This document shows, one piece after another, positions 25,601 to 31,779 of a DNA stretch of 64,000 nucleotides (positions are counted from its first letter, which is position 1; each line of letters starts with the position of its first letter). The stretch spans positions 32,335 to 96,334 of the forward strand of contig JAGBDU010000002.1 in NCBI GenBank assembly GCA_017937285.1, given 5' to 3'. This DNA comes from Clostridia bacterium. GTDB lineage: Bacteria > Bacillota > Clostridia > TANB77 > CAG-508. The position numbers and the translations under genes are program-made. The notes under the pieces are model-generated. The model made no database searches, was not told where the DNA came from, and saw only the letters and a list, made by a program, of their open reading frames with translations.

Positions 25601-27918
25601 TATTATCAAATTTAAGAATAGAAAGACCAGAAACATATACAATTATATTAACAGAAACAAAAGCTCCAAAAGGATACATGTTATTAGATAAGCCAATAAA
25701 AATTGAAGTAACTACAACACGTTATGGAGAATTTGATGAAGAAGAGTTTATACTTGAATCTGTAAAATTAATTGATGGAGATAATTATGGTTTAGTAACA
25801 GTTCGTAATGATGATAAAAATATTATTGTAACAGCTAAAAACGAATATTTTGATTTAGCATTAAGAAAATCTATTGATTCAGTATCATATGCAGATAAAG
25901 ATGATAGTAAAATAACACAAGATGAAACTAAAGATAGAGTACCAGAAGTAATAACAACTGATATAATAGAAAATGAAGAGGTAACAACTGCAAAATATAA
26001 TCATATAAAAAATCATGTTAGAGCATATGCTTCACAAGAAGTAATATATACTCTAAGGGTATATAACGAAGGTGAAATAGATGGTTATGCCGAAGAAATA
26101 ACAGATCATTTACCAGAAGGATTAGAATTTGTAGATGATAACTTCAATAAAGAAAGAGGATGGAAATTAGATCCAGAAGACCCTACATTAAAGACAGTAA
26201 AAACAACATATTTATCAAAGGAGAATAATCCAGATAATGATGAGTTTAATGCTGAAAAGAATTTAATTAAGGCAATGGATAAAGTAACTGGAGAGTTAGA
26301 TTATAAAGAAATTCAAATTAAATGTAGAATTTCAGATGATGTAAAAGCAAAAACAGTGCTTACAAACATAGCTGAAATAAGCTTAAGTAAAGCTAATAAT
26401 AGAACAAGCAAAACAATTGATAGAGATTCTGTAACAAATAATGTTGAAGTACCTAAAACACCAGAGGAAATGTCAAATTATCAAGAAAATAATTTAACAG
26501 ATGATAGAAACACGTATATACCAGGACAAGAAGATGATGATGATTTTGAAAAATTAATTGTTGAAGAATTTGACTTAGCATTAAGAAAATATATTGTTGC
26601 AGTAAATAATCAAGAATTGCTTGCAAATAACACTAAAGATGAGATTGTAAATAATACAGAAGATAATAAAGAAGATTCAAAAGATAAAAATACAACAAGT
26701 AATGTTATTAAATATGAAAGACAGCCTAGAGTAAATGTTAGTGCATTGAAGGATAAGTCTAGTACAACAGCAACATACACACATACAAAAGAACCTGTGG
26801 AAGTATCTGTTGGAGATATAGTAACATATACATTGGAAGTATTTAATGAAGGTACAGTTTCTGGATATGCATCTTTAATTAAAGATGATATTCCTGAAGG
26901 ATTAGAATTTGTAACATACAAAGAAGGCGATGGAAGTACAAATGATATCTACAGATGGAAGATGGTAGATGAAAATGACAATGAAGTAACAGATCCTACA
27001 AAGGCTAAATATGTAATATCAGATTACTTATCAAAAGCTAATGAAGTTTCAGAAAATGGTAATTTAATAAATGCATATGACCCTTCTACAATGAGTACAT
27101 TAGATTCTAAGCACGTAAAAGTTGCATTTAGAGTAATATGTAAAAAAGACCATCCAGATATTATTGAAAATCAAGCACAGATATCTGAAGATTCAGATGA
27201 AAGTGGAAAATCTGTAACAGATAGAGATTCAACACCTAATGAATGGAAAGGTGAAGATGATGAAGATATTGAAAAAATAAAAGTTCATTGTTTTGACCTA
27301 GCATTACGTAAATGGGTAACCAAAGCAATAGTAATACAAGATGGAAAAACAAACGTAACAGAAACAGGACATCATGCAGAAGATGATCCAGAAGAAGTAG
27401 TAAAAGTTGATTTAAAGAAGAGCAAAATAAACTCAGTAGTAGTTAAGTTTGAATATCAAATAAGAATTACAAATGAGGGAGAAATTGCAGGATATGCTAA
27501 GGAAATAAAAGATTATATACCAGAAGGACTAGTATTTGATGCAGCAGATAATCCAAGCTGGGTACAAGTGGAAGATAGAATAATAACAACAGATCAGCTA
27601 AAATATAAATTATTACAACCAGGAGAAAGTGCAGAAGTAACAGTAGTATTAAGATGGGTTAATTCAGCAACAAATATGGGAGTAAAAGTAAATATAGCTG
27701 AAATAAGCAAAGACTATAATGAGTACGAGACACCAGATATAGATTCAACTCCAAATAACTTTGTAGAAGGAGAAGATGATATAGATGATGCACCAGTAAT
27801 GTTAACAATAAAAACAGGATCACAAAGTTTAAGATATATAATTATAAGTTTAGGAGTACTAGCGATACTAGGATTAGGTGTAGGATTAATAAGAGATGAA
27901 TTCAAAAGAAAAAGATAA
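10630..27918 (+). CDS. giant Cna-B repeat cell-surface protein with NlpC/P60-like N-terminus
   Basis: Wall-associated surface protein; this frame alone gives 5762 residues, and joined to the 10254 piece about 5887. It opens at the likely catalytic Cys of an NlpC/P60-like fold (ECTGLVYG); the matching His is in FDHMWFYIG (nt ~10950). From nt ~11200 to 25850 about 30 Cna-B/prealbumin-like modules follow. They begin with patterns such as YxLxIKKVD, carry TExxxPxGY, and end in (I/V)xNP or IPN. That leaves Lys and Asn placed for intramolecular isopeptide bonds. A fimbrial D2-like domain sits near 15300-15780. Three FDLALRK domains start near 25852, 26572 and 27292. The C-terminus has a TxKTG motif, a hydrophobic helix and the tail KRKR, with no LPXTG. 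It is probably an adhesin or stalk. The listed start is a TTG without a ribosome site. Confidence 0.85.
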   Translation: MECTGLVYGTLRHLGIRLTNFCDGYFERNGSNVLMRAGPIPIGPRAWIPYQSGANKYPYEIKWINGQPIAKITDYQTDITYAEWIEQNNIAEGTVVVSQNPDDGFDHMWFYIGKYNDVNEIKKHLVDIGVSQDIVNTKLQFVVKNDNSPYWSIECNGSNGVCVTNRDPAVSLADKGGKGYVGFTLYDSSSYHLNIVKKDSNDSNDSATTMEDKYKNALGGAKYEIKQYLNASDTVNGYGYTDTDQGNNSVSVSKEKALARLKFSNNGSDSNGEITIKEYGQDKYDYYTIKEIAPPGGYKSDTNWEIGLRVYKGVYTDENGNNKVGISKIQFVKNGFNANGTIKDVNQNSSNTWFRIDKDGNVTNDSVNYKVGFEFNRNALTISWKNELITGKYDVKIKKVNLKNEPLSGVKFKVNNEVTPETDNDGLVTVATKTITTKDILNSDKYTISEVDLGKNNGLVKLKGSITIVVNKGLNADGNEYIASQAYFEDDANNIATNNLGTITKKAYLENNKEIYIQLAINNGVVIVTIPNQNTKKIKAKVVKKDNQGTILEGGEFEINAGGWEYTQIVANQKIDLQNLPYGEDFQQIYLKEVTPPTGHINVMGTNWVSARIRVDEDGNFELDNSKKIYSENKTNLIDESNDLYNYLENPKMEGDTLVFTIKNPPITGKYQLNIKKVDQNKKSISGVQFKINGTNSDPTDDNGEVVVATKTITNDNLNNEDSYTIEEVILPDNVDTDIKIIKLAQPITISVSKGLNAEKNKYIATSANFKLGDTAYNNGDSVKQTIILSDGTEKEAELSVQNGNVTLTIPNKRQKTVKVKVVKQDMDENEILGGEFEIELGQSNKGTIASGETLELGDFDLGSTLDGIFIKEKTPPTGYINKLEDVWGVAYTKITTDGNFEMIGNYNGNLYNSNRTYFIGKDDDRYNYYKNPEIKEEAKDTVVFTIKNPKKDGTYNFQITKNDISGKIIKDETTRFDVNVYSKKTEQNGNITLSDEVELKDSNGNIIETNDLEAITGITTKLNEIKIQRADLDKTYYFVVTETKAPDKFTEIDYKVVVPVTYSEESSGYIATKDTSFALINTNNTQTGISGTRKNLSEMSNNKNEIVTTSQTDVTINVKVPNKPKAGTFNFQLIKYIEGTKTPLANAKFKIEIYENKNNSKVYLNDENGNAINGSTEYLTGTNGYLIFGTDEEGNPKEELSGLQIDAADKEYHVHIVETSAPEGYIGAGEVEFTARSVETNDGYILSAENPVLENKKVKASIDAGLISVECYNTTKEGSFNFELIKYKAETTEPLKGAKFKIKIAEIINGQEVILKDKNGNAIDGKKEYETGSDGRLTTPITGLAIEGAGKTYTITLTETPPTGYIGIGTISFEATSRVEGNSYLLVSKEEQIQNKANINIDSNLINVKAYNTPKLGSFNFKLIKYKKGTEEKLNGAKFTIKIKNKQNNQTVLIYGNDGKTLDGTEEYVTKNGEISFDNLKIEKEGIAYEVTVTETQAPTGYMELSAPIIFEATSIWNDKTKQYELETKTINTIANTKKVDIKPGEILIEAENIPVPIIHKGVKNIKNQDSGYDANTEHDWVIQSTIPEQISDLKKYIITDIIDNRLIFSGIDKISVKILGDETYNDRTLTPGKDYLLSYIPAERKLKFSFVNENISASNLLRENAKLEIRFKTSFAKDDNGNIIALNKEVPNRATLTVNNGATRDIYKYSETPEVHTGGIKVLKYETINDKLVPLEGATFKIATSEANARNNKFIKVKDANGNDTTNDLVGTSDVNGIVEFTGLEFGGDANANESNKKTHSETKAEVYDYDFNTASSRFWIVETEAPKGYIKYTEPVEVIITKDSYNTEITKIPSVENTRIEGKYSINLKKVRKTNNSPIGNAKFGISSTIRNAQRTGTTNVTNGVLSVTNGEVFIVKDGETELQNNQTSLSKTDIYTITEMDVDDYLKLKNPIKLSVYKNENNSAYNVSKIVVSEVNTTNKQELIVSDSNKSVTLKGVKLADNIKTVDIVVAIDNSNNISVTIPNDDLEGNYNFVLIKRYTNIEKNAVIGNIPFKINDNENIKYTDQTTGKINVSEEKEVNGAVKITKDNVNVNDVYKIEELENEDTKNISILENPITITVFKGINADKTAYVIKKVGINYTSVEGNMYKELNVDFASNSNNLLFNVKTKNGKDTVCILGFDTKGILTLTVKNPSKEGGYKLQLNKVVEKNDGTTVNKQGVSFNITDKNETNDSKSIVYPKTTDSSGNTEIIYKAITKETLDTTDKFIISEVSSGDDKVIKLKNNLILEVKKKISGNKYVIDKVKLTEEGTNKTTNEVIVDEQNGANVQLNGVTLIDGRTVNIGLVVNADNLITVKIKNKEMIGKYSVQIKKVDSVTGNTMSGVTFKGTYRNNEEFTKTTNAQGIAVIATNEPINNIIRATYEINEISLPSDLIGKYVVLTDYVISARVSTKMNDSKTAYVIDNVELSSRCTKTTDNYSDDHARQEELVKNITYEISGDRTTVTVVIGNEPKQNYSFNVKKVDMENNPIKDAKFTIKENGKTILDNAKLGDLGEYLVNRQNQTINTKYKYEIYETEAAPGYDNILNKMYIELLINIDENGVVSAKSEWKVDYSKNGSVTDKMKTMAILSQYTKNTGNKLFVDNGNNSYTVNIPNPRSAIPMNFTLNKHETNSEQGVTGAVFGVRRYFVEKETNNINLNGIIDKFASGTDVETLSDITTNANNKNLSIDSVESVKLGDTYYYEVSENTVPANYNSTYQKVIVRIHTNVDRTITGSIIAIMPKDSDSYVPYVNNTHSSVISLNTENTNVKLNWANNKIPCTVKLYKKQFKKDIPKDANGNVMWSGLEGLPGATFTVKQVSPVEEIIYDEQILSDFQFFNNLANSNTTYHYEIIEHSSREGYTNIFEGCVVHLYITTDEIGLINDAPNATYFEIKDQNGNDISNSKKKYLGDKIGLQVNDDKNVIDFYILNEEKTLKIALLKVTDKVDGKDNLIGIPGIEFGILGPDLLPIRDENGNNLVTDENGYIYIDNVELTNGIQNYVIREENVPTGVTKLEDTEILLRVDTSGLTSPEQITADRITVTLNPTSSVGVTELEGLSTSVEGSTVVLKIPNPTEVYAFRMYKTDELGTLLHTVDGEGAPNFIVSKLNENGKYEVVHRGALKNVFVESGICEPDTTYQYKVEEVTPKLGYINILQGYELYVEIQTDANARVKGEGYTTFRLEKKANAEQLYTEEELIKGGYINLTIEKDLIDLYIVNPYGYQVTINKKSKNGEIGVDKATIAAERIDNVRAYDLAIAERDHNNDAIETILKEIVDSNEKSKEVKLGKQTTVTSEILTIGNNGSMMPLDDTAQTWRIKETDVQAPYINVLGDNYIIAQTIYREGELRLVSHQELVNETVETINYYVCNRNGENITNQYLDKIDVITEKINGIWNLSVTVKDPAKFYVDMTKIEYNPNAEDVSDYVPLSGAELTITSSKSGNADITNGESKSERIVTEMAPGEVVTFTIQESKSAIGHKNVLENKIVNAMIRMDEKGNVSVVGTVVVDTAAGKQLYGAEKEQILKYIKFEPGTAEDGYPIINVYVENPVEYKFKLKKQDTAGNGLLNTEIEVVSSHSGTHYLNGLSQMEFTEENLKPGSIIQYRIRENRTVENSAYVNVFDKTMYVIVRVDADGTLKEVMSYYSRPSINGSSEQVPIKTLDFLEYGITNPDSQGIQTMYFTLENPTQIDIELLKKQAGEDGASIANTDFTILSSFSDKHSEVTNSSGKIYFRESKISEGEYTFKIKENRPADANYANILQNKYMQVSVWVKANGEITEPKVSFYRSNYEDDFNNNNRITKENAPELYARLEKYTSVEIDKTNPINKLIIKIENPITMQFDIHKEQTDGTSIENVEFEINSELSGIAEKTTNNNGDIVLDNDKWVDPGIYKYEITEKNTAGNQYDNILEGHKIITYVKVSNEGLLSLVADKSGTEFASNEQYKYYIEKIDGSTVDSNVIDNIHKYIKLQVDNYNSEKNHVRLDVINPVRYTMNIVKKNSANNQISGTKFTVVRDNIKTLLDNSEVSARTEIEERNMSEGFYTFNITEDDTVPNSAYVNILEGKFVKVYTELKANGVLKIKDDEANTSRDYFEIYEGDIYNSKNAKLLDKTEYSKLYDLVSVRSHDDDGNGIYELELTVINPVNIDVEILKKQVGTNGKGIPNTKFTVKRDENNKHEDIYTDGDGKYNFTEKSILPGNYTYRVEELETATYKYINILENKYMEVYINVSESGVITYNGYEIFDKITNASVDALTKNKISNYININVDDSMPTQKLVITIYNPVTMNFNVIKKDIENKNINGANFTINRTLVKAETEFADFTTKTLNENTVDGKIKMNVEFLKPGIYKYEITENNTAGLQYTNILENCKIVVFVKLDLNGDVIIVADENGRKLGINEYKYKIESTNNSVVDVKHEEIIHKYISVGEKPVNKSSDEVECKIINPAEFRLDIIKVDDKNKNFEGAKFTVIRDTTKVIDNKDITSEVELTEQYLEAGEHVYYLTEDSTQDGYINILKGKFVKVYTSLSGNGELKIKNQYGNNSDKYFEIYEGSLDNIDNAIKLSKEDDEKLFNNIEVESIQVNGVYRLNVKVKNPERIVNIALNKKIYGEEKIDLYNTYFAIKSSFSGDYKKFTNNKGNISITEKGIPAGVYEYFITEKSSSGKQFVNVLNNTYIKVIIKVNEDGTIEIVNEDGNVEENKYYVYKQKDNSEELEKIDFDNTVYDEFIKVNTSVINDISQLDIHIKNPEYYNFELVKIDKDTKEHMNGVEFELTVFDEQGNIVQLKDAETLKPLSYNSLITENINGVDGVIVIPKILIEKAGKYKFNFNEKSTDGIFKYLYKTHKNDINVEIEVVVKDGEYIIKSPSITKGNEYVESFDVTTSKSQYVKTEVTNERIKGSYSLSIDKLDSYTDRCLKDAEFEITVEKDGQPYEIYESNDNVESKNIMIPNRYEINENFVLSNLRIERPETYTIILTETKAPKGYMLLDKPIKIEVTTTRYGEFDEEEFILESVKLIDGDNYGLVTVRNDDKNIIVTAKNEYFDLALRKSIDSVSYADKDDSKITQDETKDRVPEVITTDIIENEEVTTAKYNHIKNHVRAYASQEVIYTLRVYNEGEIDGYAEEITDHLPEGLEFVDDNFNKERGWKLDPEDPTLKTVKTTYLSKENNPDNDEFNAEKNLIKAMDKVTGELDYKEIQIKCRISDDVKAKTVLTNIAEISLSKANNRTSKTIDRDSVTNNVEVPKTPEEMSNYQENNLTDDRNTYIPGQEDDDDFEKLIVEEFDLALRKYIVAVNNQELLANNTKDEIVNNTEDNKEDSKDKNTTSNVIKYERQPRVNVSALKDKSSTTATYTHTKEPVEVSVGDIVTYTLEVFNEGTVSGYASLIKDDIPEGLEFVTYKEGDGSTNDIYRWKMVDENDNEVTDPTKAKYVISDYLSKANEVSENGNLINAYDPSTMSTLDSKHVKVAFRVICKKDHPDIIENQAQISEDSDESGKSVTDRDSTPNEWKGEDDEDIEKIKVHCFDLALRKWVTKAIVIQDGKTNVTETGHHAEDDPEEVVKVDLKKSKINSVVVKFEYQIRITNEGEIAGYAKEIKDYIPEGLVFDAADNPSWVQVEDRIITTDQLKYKLLQPGESAEVTVVLRWVNSATNMGVKVNIAEISKDYNEYETPDIDSTPNNFVEGEDDIDDAPVMLTIKTGSQSLRYIIISLGVLAILGLGVGLIRDEFKRKR

Positions 27919-27923
27919 AATTT

Positions 27924-27978
27924 GGGGACGGAGATTTTCGTCCCCGAAAAAGAGACCATTTTATATGGTCTTTTTTTT
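27924..27978 (+). terminator. terminator of the giant gene, with GGGGACG hairpin
   Basis: Two hairpins in tandem. The first is GGGGACG/CGTCCCC (27924-27945), related to the palindrome family found elsewhere in the window. The second is AGACCAT/ATGGTCT (27953-27971), followed by eight T, a textbook rho-independent terminator. Confidence 0.9.
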
Positions 27979-28026
27979 ACGCTCTCATAATATTATTTAA
28001 TAATAATTAAATCTATTGGAGGTACT

Positions 28027-30078
28027 ATGAGCAATATTAAAAAAATGAAGAAAAAATTCAAAAAAAAAGATAAATTTAAATTAGTAAAAAAAACAGGAGT
28101 TATAACTAGAAAGAAAAGACTTAGAAATATGATTTTTGTAATTTTATTAATTATGATTGGATTAGTTATAAGAATTGGTTGGATTCAATTTAAAATGGGA
28201 AATTGGTTACAAGAAATGGCATATTCACAACAAACATTAGAAAGAGCATTTAATCCTAAAAGAGGAACTATATATGATGCAACTGGAGAAAAAATATTAG
28301 CTGTGAGTGCTTCTACTCAGAGTATAACAGTAAATCCTGTGAACATTAAAAATGAAGATAAAGAAAAAGTTGCAAGAAAGCTTAGTGAATTGTTTGAATT
28401 GAATTATGATGCTGTATTAAAAAAAGTTTCTAAAAAAAGCTCTATTGAAACAATTGCCAAAAAAGTAGATAAAGAAAAAGCTGATGAACTAAGAATTTGG
28501 CTAAATCAAAATAATATAACTACAGGAATTAATATTGATGTAGATACAAAAAGATATTATCCATATAATACTTTAGCTGCACAAATAATTGGTTTTTGTG
28601 GAAGTGATAATCAAGGACTAATGGGAATAGAAGCAAAATATGAAAATGAACTTAAAGGTAGTAGTGGAAGTATTGTTAAACTTACAGATGCAAAAGGTAG
28701 TAATTTAGATGAAGAAGGGGAACAATATGTTGATGCAATTGATGGAAATGATCTAATTCTTTCCATAGATGCTACGATTCAAGGAATTGCAGAAAAATAT
28801 TTAGAAGAAGCCTGTATTGATAATGTGTGTACAGATGGTGGAAATATAATTATAATGAATCCAAATAATGGTGATATATTAGCAATGGCAGGATATCCTA
28901 GTTATAATTTAAATAATCCATATAAGCCATCAGATAGTGAAATATTATCTAAATGGGATAGTTTATCAAAAGAAGAAAAATCTGTGGAAATGCAGAAAAT
29001 GTGGAGAAATAAAGCAATTTCTGATGCATATGAACCAGGATCTACATTTAAACTTATTACATCTTCAGCAGCATTGGAAGAAGGAATAACTGATACAGAT
29101 AATCCAGGAGAATTTTGTTGCACAGGAAGTATAACAATTGCTGGGGTAAGAATTAAATGTTGGAGATATTATAGACCACATGGCTCAGAAAGCTTAAGAG
29201 AAGCATTAATGAATTCATGTAATCCTGTATTTATTGGCTTAGGTCAAAAGCTTGGTGTTAAAACATATTATTCATATTTAAATAAGTTTGGATTTTTAAA
29301 TAAAACAGGAATTGATTTACAAGGAGAAGGTGGAAGCATATTTTTAGCAGAAGACAAAGTGGGACCTGTAGAGCTCGGAACAATTGCATTCGGCCAAAGA
29401 TTTGAAGTTACACCTATTCAAATGATTACAGCGGTTTCTAGCATTGCAAATGGAGGAACATATGTAGTACCAAGAGTTGTAAAGGGGATTGTAAATAGCC
29501 AAACTGGAGAAGTGAAAAATATTGAAGTGCAAAAAAAAGATACTGTTATTTCAAAACAAACATCAGAAAAAGTTTTAAATATGATGGAAACTGTTGTATC
29601 ACAAGGAACAGGTAAAAACGCTCAAGTAAAAGGATATTCAATTGGTGGAAAAACTGGAACTTCAGAAGATGGCGTAAATACAGGAAAGTATGTAACTTCT
29701 TTTGTTGGAGTGGCACCAGTATCTAATCCGCAATTAGTAATATTGATAACATTGTATAATCCAACTGGTGAGGGAGGTCACCAAGGAGGTGGTGTTGCAG
29801 CACCTATTGGCTCACAAGTTTTGGGGGAAGTATTGCCATATTTAGAGGTAAATAAAGATAATGAATCAGAAGAAGATATTAAAAGTAAAGTTGTAGTTCC
29901 AAATATAGAGGAAATTACGGTTGCAGAAGCAAAAAAAATTTTAAAAGAGCTAAATTTAAATATAGAAGTAAGTGAAGATGGGTTAGAAAATATAGAAGAA
30001 AGAATTATAACTGAGCAAATCCCTGTTAGTGGAGTAGAAGTTTTTGAAGGAAGTTCAATTATTGTGAAGTTGGAGTAA
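28027..30078 (+). CDS. class B penicillin-binding protein with PASTA domain (FtsI/SpoVD type)
   Basis: Membrane-anchored peptidoglycan transpeptidase of 683 residues. It has a basic N-terminus and one membrane helix (~36-56), then the PBP dimerisation region starting at FNPKRGTIYDATG. The transpeptidase domain has STFK with Ser339, the SxN motif as SCN near residue 397 and KTGT near 542. A single C-terminal PASTA domain starts around VVVPNIEEITVAEAKKIL. GGAGGT precedes the ATG. It heads the run murE-mraY-ftsW-murG, which argues for septal wall synthesis; SpoVD (spore cortex) is the alternative. A paralogue lies at 35190-37436. Confidence 0.92.
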   Translation: MSNIKKMKKKFKKKDKFKLVKKTGVITRKKRLRNMIFVILLIMIGLVIRIGWIQFKMGNWLQEMAYSQQTLERAFNPKRGTIYDATGEKILAVSASTQSITVNPVNIKNEDKEKVARKLSELFELNYDAVLKKVSKKSSIETIAKKVDKEKADELRIWLNQNNITTGINIDVDTKRYYPYNTLAAQIIGFCGSDNQGLMGIEAKYENELKGSSGSIVKLTDAKGSNLDEEGEQYVDAIDGNDLILSIDATIQGIAEKYLEEACIDNVCTDGGNIIIMNPNNGDILAMAGYPSYNLNNPYKPSDSEILSKWDSLSKEEKSVEMQKMWRNKAISDAYEPGSTFKLITSSAALEEGITDTDNPGEFCCTGSITIAGVRIKCWRYYRPHGSESLREALMNSCNPVFIGLGQKLGVKTYYSYLNKFGFLNKTGIDLQGEGGSIFLAEDKVGPVELGTIAFGQRFEVTPIQMITAVSSIANGGTYVVPRVVKGIVNSQTGEVKNIEVQKKDTVISKQTSEKVLNMMETVVSQGTGKNAQVKGYSIGGKTGTSEDGVNTGKYVTSFVGVAPVSNPQLVILITLYNPTGEGGHQGGGVAAPIGSQVLGEVLPYLEVNKDNESEEDIKSKVVVPNIEEITVAEAKKILKELNLNIEVSEDGLENIEERIITEQIPVSGVEVFEGSSIIVKLE

Positions 30079-30082
30079 AAAA

Positions 30083-30117
30083 AACTAAATTTTCGTATAC
30101 AAAAATAAAATTTAGTT
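30083..30117. terminator. hairpin between PBP gene and murE
   Basis: Perfect 11-base stem AACTAAATTTT/AAAATTTAGTT with an AT-rich loop, five bases after the PBP stop. There is no T-run after it on the plus strand. It is more likely a partial attenuator or processing site than a full stop. Confidence 0.4.
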
Positions 30118-30154
30118 ATATAATATAAGCAAAATTATTGTTAGGAGGTTATAT

Positions 30155-31636
30155 ATGGAACTAAAAAAGATTTTAGTTGGAATAGATGGAATAAAGGCAA
30201 AAGGTGCTTTAGACATAGATATAACAAATATTGAATGTGATTCTAGAAACATAAAAGATGGTGGACTTTTTGTGGCTATAAATGGTTTTAGTGTAAACGG
30301 AAATGATTATATAAAATCAGCTATAAAAAATGGTGCAGTAGCTGTTATGACAACTGCTGATATCGACAAAAAGTTATTAAAAGAAATTGCAGATTTAGTT
30401 ACAATCATAGTTGTACCAGATGCCAGAAAAGGATTAGCACTTGCTTCATGTAATTTTTATGGAAATCCATCAAAAAAAATTAAATTAGTTGGAATAACAG
30501 GAACTAAGGGAAAAACAACAACTACATTCATGACAAAAGCTATTTTAGAAAAACAAGGATTAAAAGTTGGGTTAATAGGCACAATAGCAACATATATTGG
30601 TGATAAAAAATTAGAAGATAGTGATAGAACAACTCCAGAAAGTAATAAATTACAATACTTATTTTCTAAAATGGTAGAAGAAAATTGCGATGTTGTTGTT
30701 ATGGAAGTATCATCACAAAGTTTAAAATTAGATAGAGTTGCTGGATGTGATTTTGATATAGGAGTATTCACAAACTTTTCAGAAGATCATATTAGTCCAA
30801 AAGAACATCCAGATATGGAAGACTATTTTAACTCAAAACTTAAATTATTAAAAATGTGTAAAGTATGTTTCACTAATGCAGATGATTTAATGGTAGCAAA
30901 AGTTCCAAAATTATTACCAGATTCAAATATAACAACATATGGAATTGATAACTATTGCAATTTATTAGCAAAGGATATTACTATTACAAATTCATATGTA
31001 GATTTTAAAGTGAAATTAGAAACAAAAAATGAAAGAGTTAAAGTGTGCATACCAGGAAGGTTTAGTGTTTATAATGCATTAGCAGCAATAAGTATTGCAA
31101 AACAATTAAACTGCAAAGCCGAAAATATTAAAGAAGCTTTATTAGAAGTAAGAGTCCCTGGTAGAAGTGAGCTTGTAAATAACCCAAGGGAGCTAACAAT
31201 TATGATTGACTATGCTCATTCACCAGAAAGTTTAGAAAATATATTAAATGCGGTTAAATCTTACACTAGAGGAAGAGTTATATCTGTATTTGGATGTGGT
31301 GGAGATAGAGATTCAGGAAAAAGACCTATTATGGGAGAAATATCTGGAAGAATAGCTGATTATACAATTATAACTTCAGATAACCCAAGAACAGAAAATC
31401 CAGAAAAAATTGTGGAGCAGATAGAAGAAGGTATCAAAAAAACAAATGGAAAATATGAAGTTGTTGTTGATAGAATAGAAGCTATTAAAACAGCTATAAA
31501 AATGGCTAACAAACGCGATATTATACTTCTTGCAGGAAAAGGGCATGAACCATATCAAGAAATAAATGGTGTAAAACATCCTTTTGATGAAAGAATTATA
31601 GTAAATGACATAATTAAAGAATTAGATAAAAAATAG
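30155..31636 (+). CDS. murE: UDP-MurNAc-L-Ala-D-Glu:meso-DAP ligase
   Basis: Cytoplasmic ATP-dependent ligase adding the third amino acid of the peptidoglycan stem peptide; 493 residues. It has the ATP loop TGTKGKTTTT near residue 115 and the central-domain motif HSPESLENIL. The signature DNPRTENP (~408) marks specificity for meso-diaminopimelate rather than lysine, and GKGHE lies near the end. AGGAGG lies well placed before the ATG. It is second in the wall operon. murF and murD, its usual partners, are not nearby. Confidence 0.97.
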   Translation: MELKKILVGIDGIKAKGALDIDITNIECDSRNIKDGGLFVAINGFSVNGNDYIKSAIKNGAVAVMTTADIDKKLLKEIADLVTIIVVPDARKGLALASCNFYGNPSKKIKLVGITGTKGKTTTTFMTKAILEKQGLKVGLIGTIATYIGDKKLEDSDRTTPESNKLQYLFSKMVEENCDVVVMEVSSQSLKLDRVAGCDFDIGVFTNFSEDHISPKEHPDMEDYFNSKLKLLKMCKVCFTNADDLMVAKVPKLLPDSNITTYGIDNYCNLLAKDITITNSYVDFKVKLETKNERVKVCIPGRFSVYNALAAISIAKQLNCKAENIKEALLEVRVPGRSELVNNPRELTIMIDYAHSPESLENILNAVKSYTRGRVISVFGCGGDRDSGKRPIMGEISGRIADYTIITSDNPRTENPEKIVEQIEEGIKKTNGKYEVVVDRIEAIKTAIKMANKRDIILLAGKGHEPYQEINGVKHPFDERIIVNDIIKELDKK

Positions 31637-31779
31637 CAGTTTGAGGACGGAGAATTTTTCAAACTCTGCCCTTTAGTTTACTTTAGTATAGTAAAAAACA
31701 AAAAAATTTCGGCATATATTTACATAAGAATAAACTTATTAAAATATTATTTTAAGATAAGATGAAAGGAATGAAAAAA

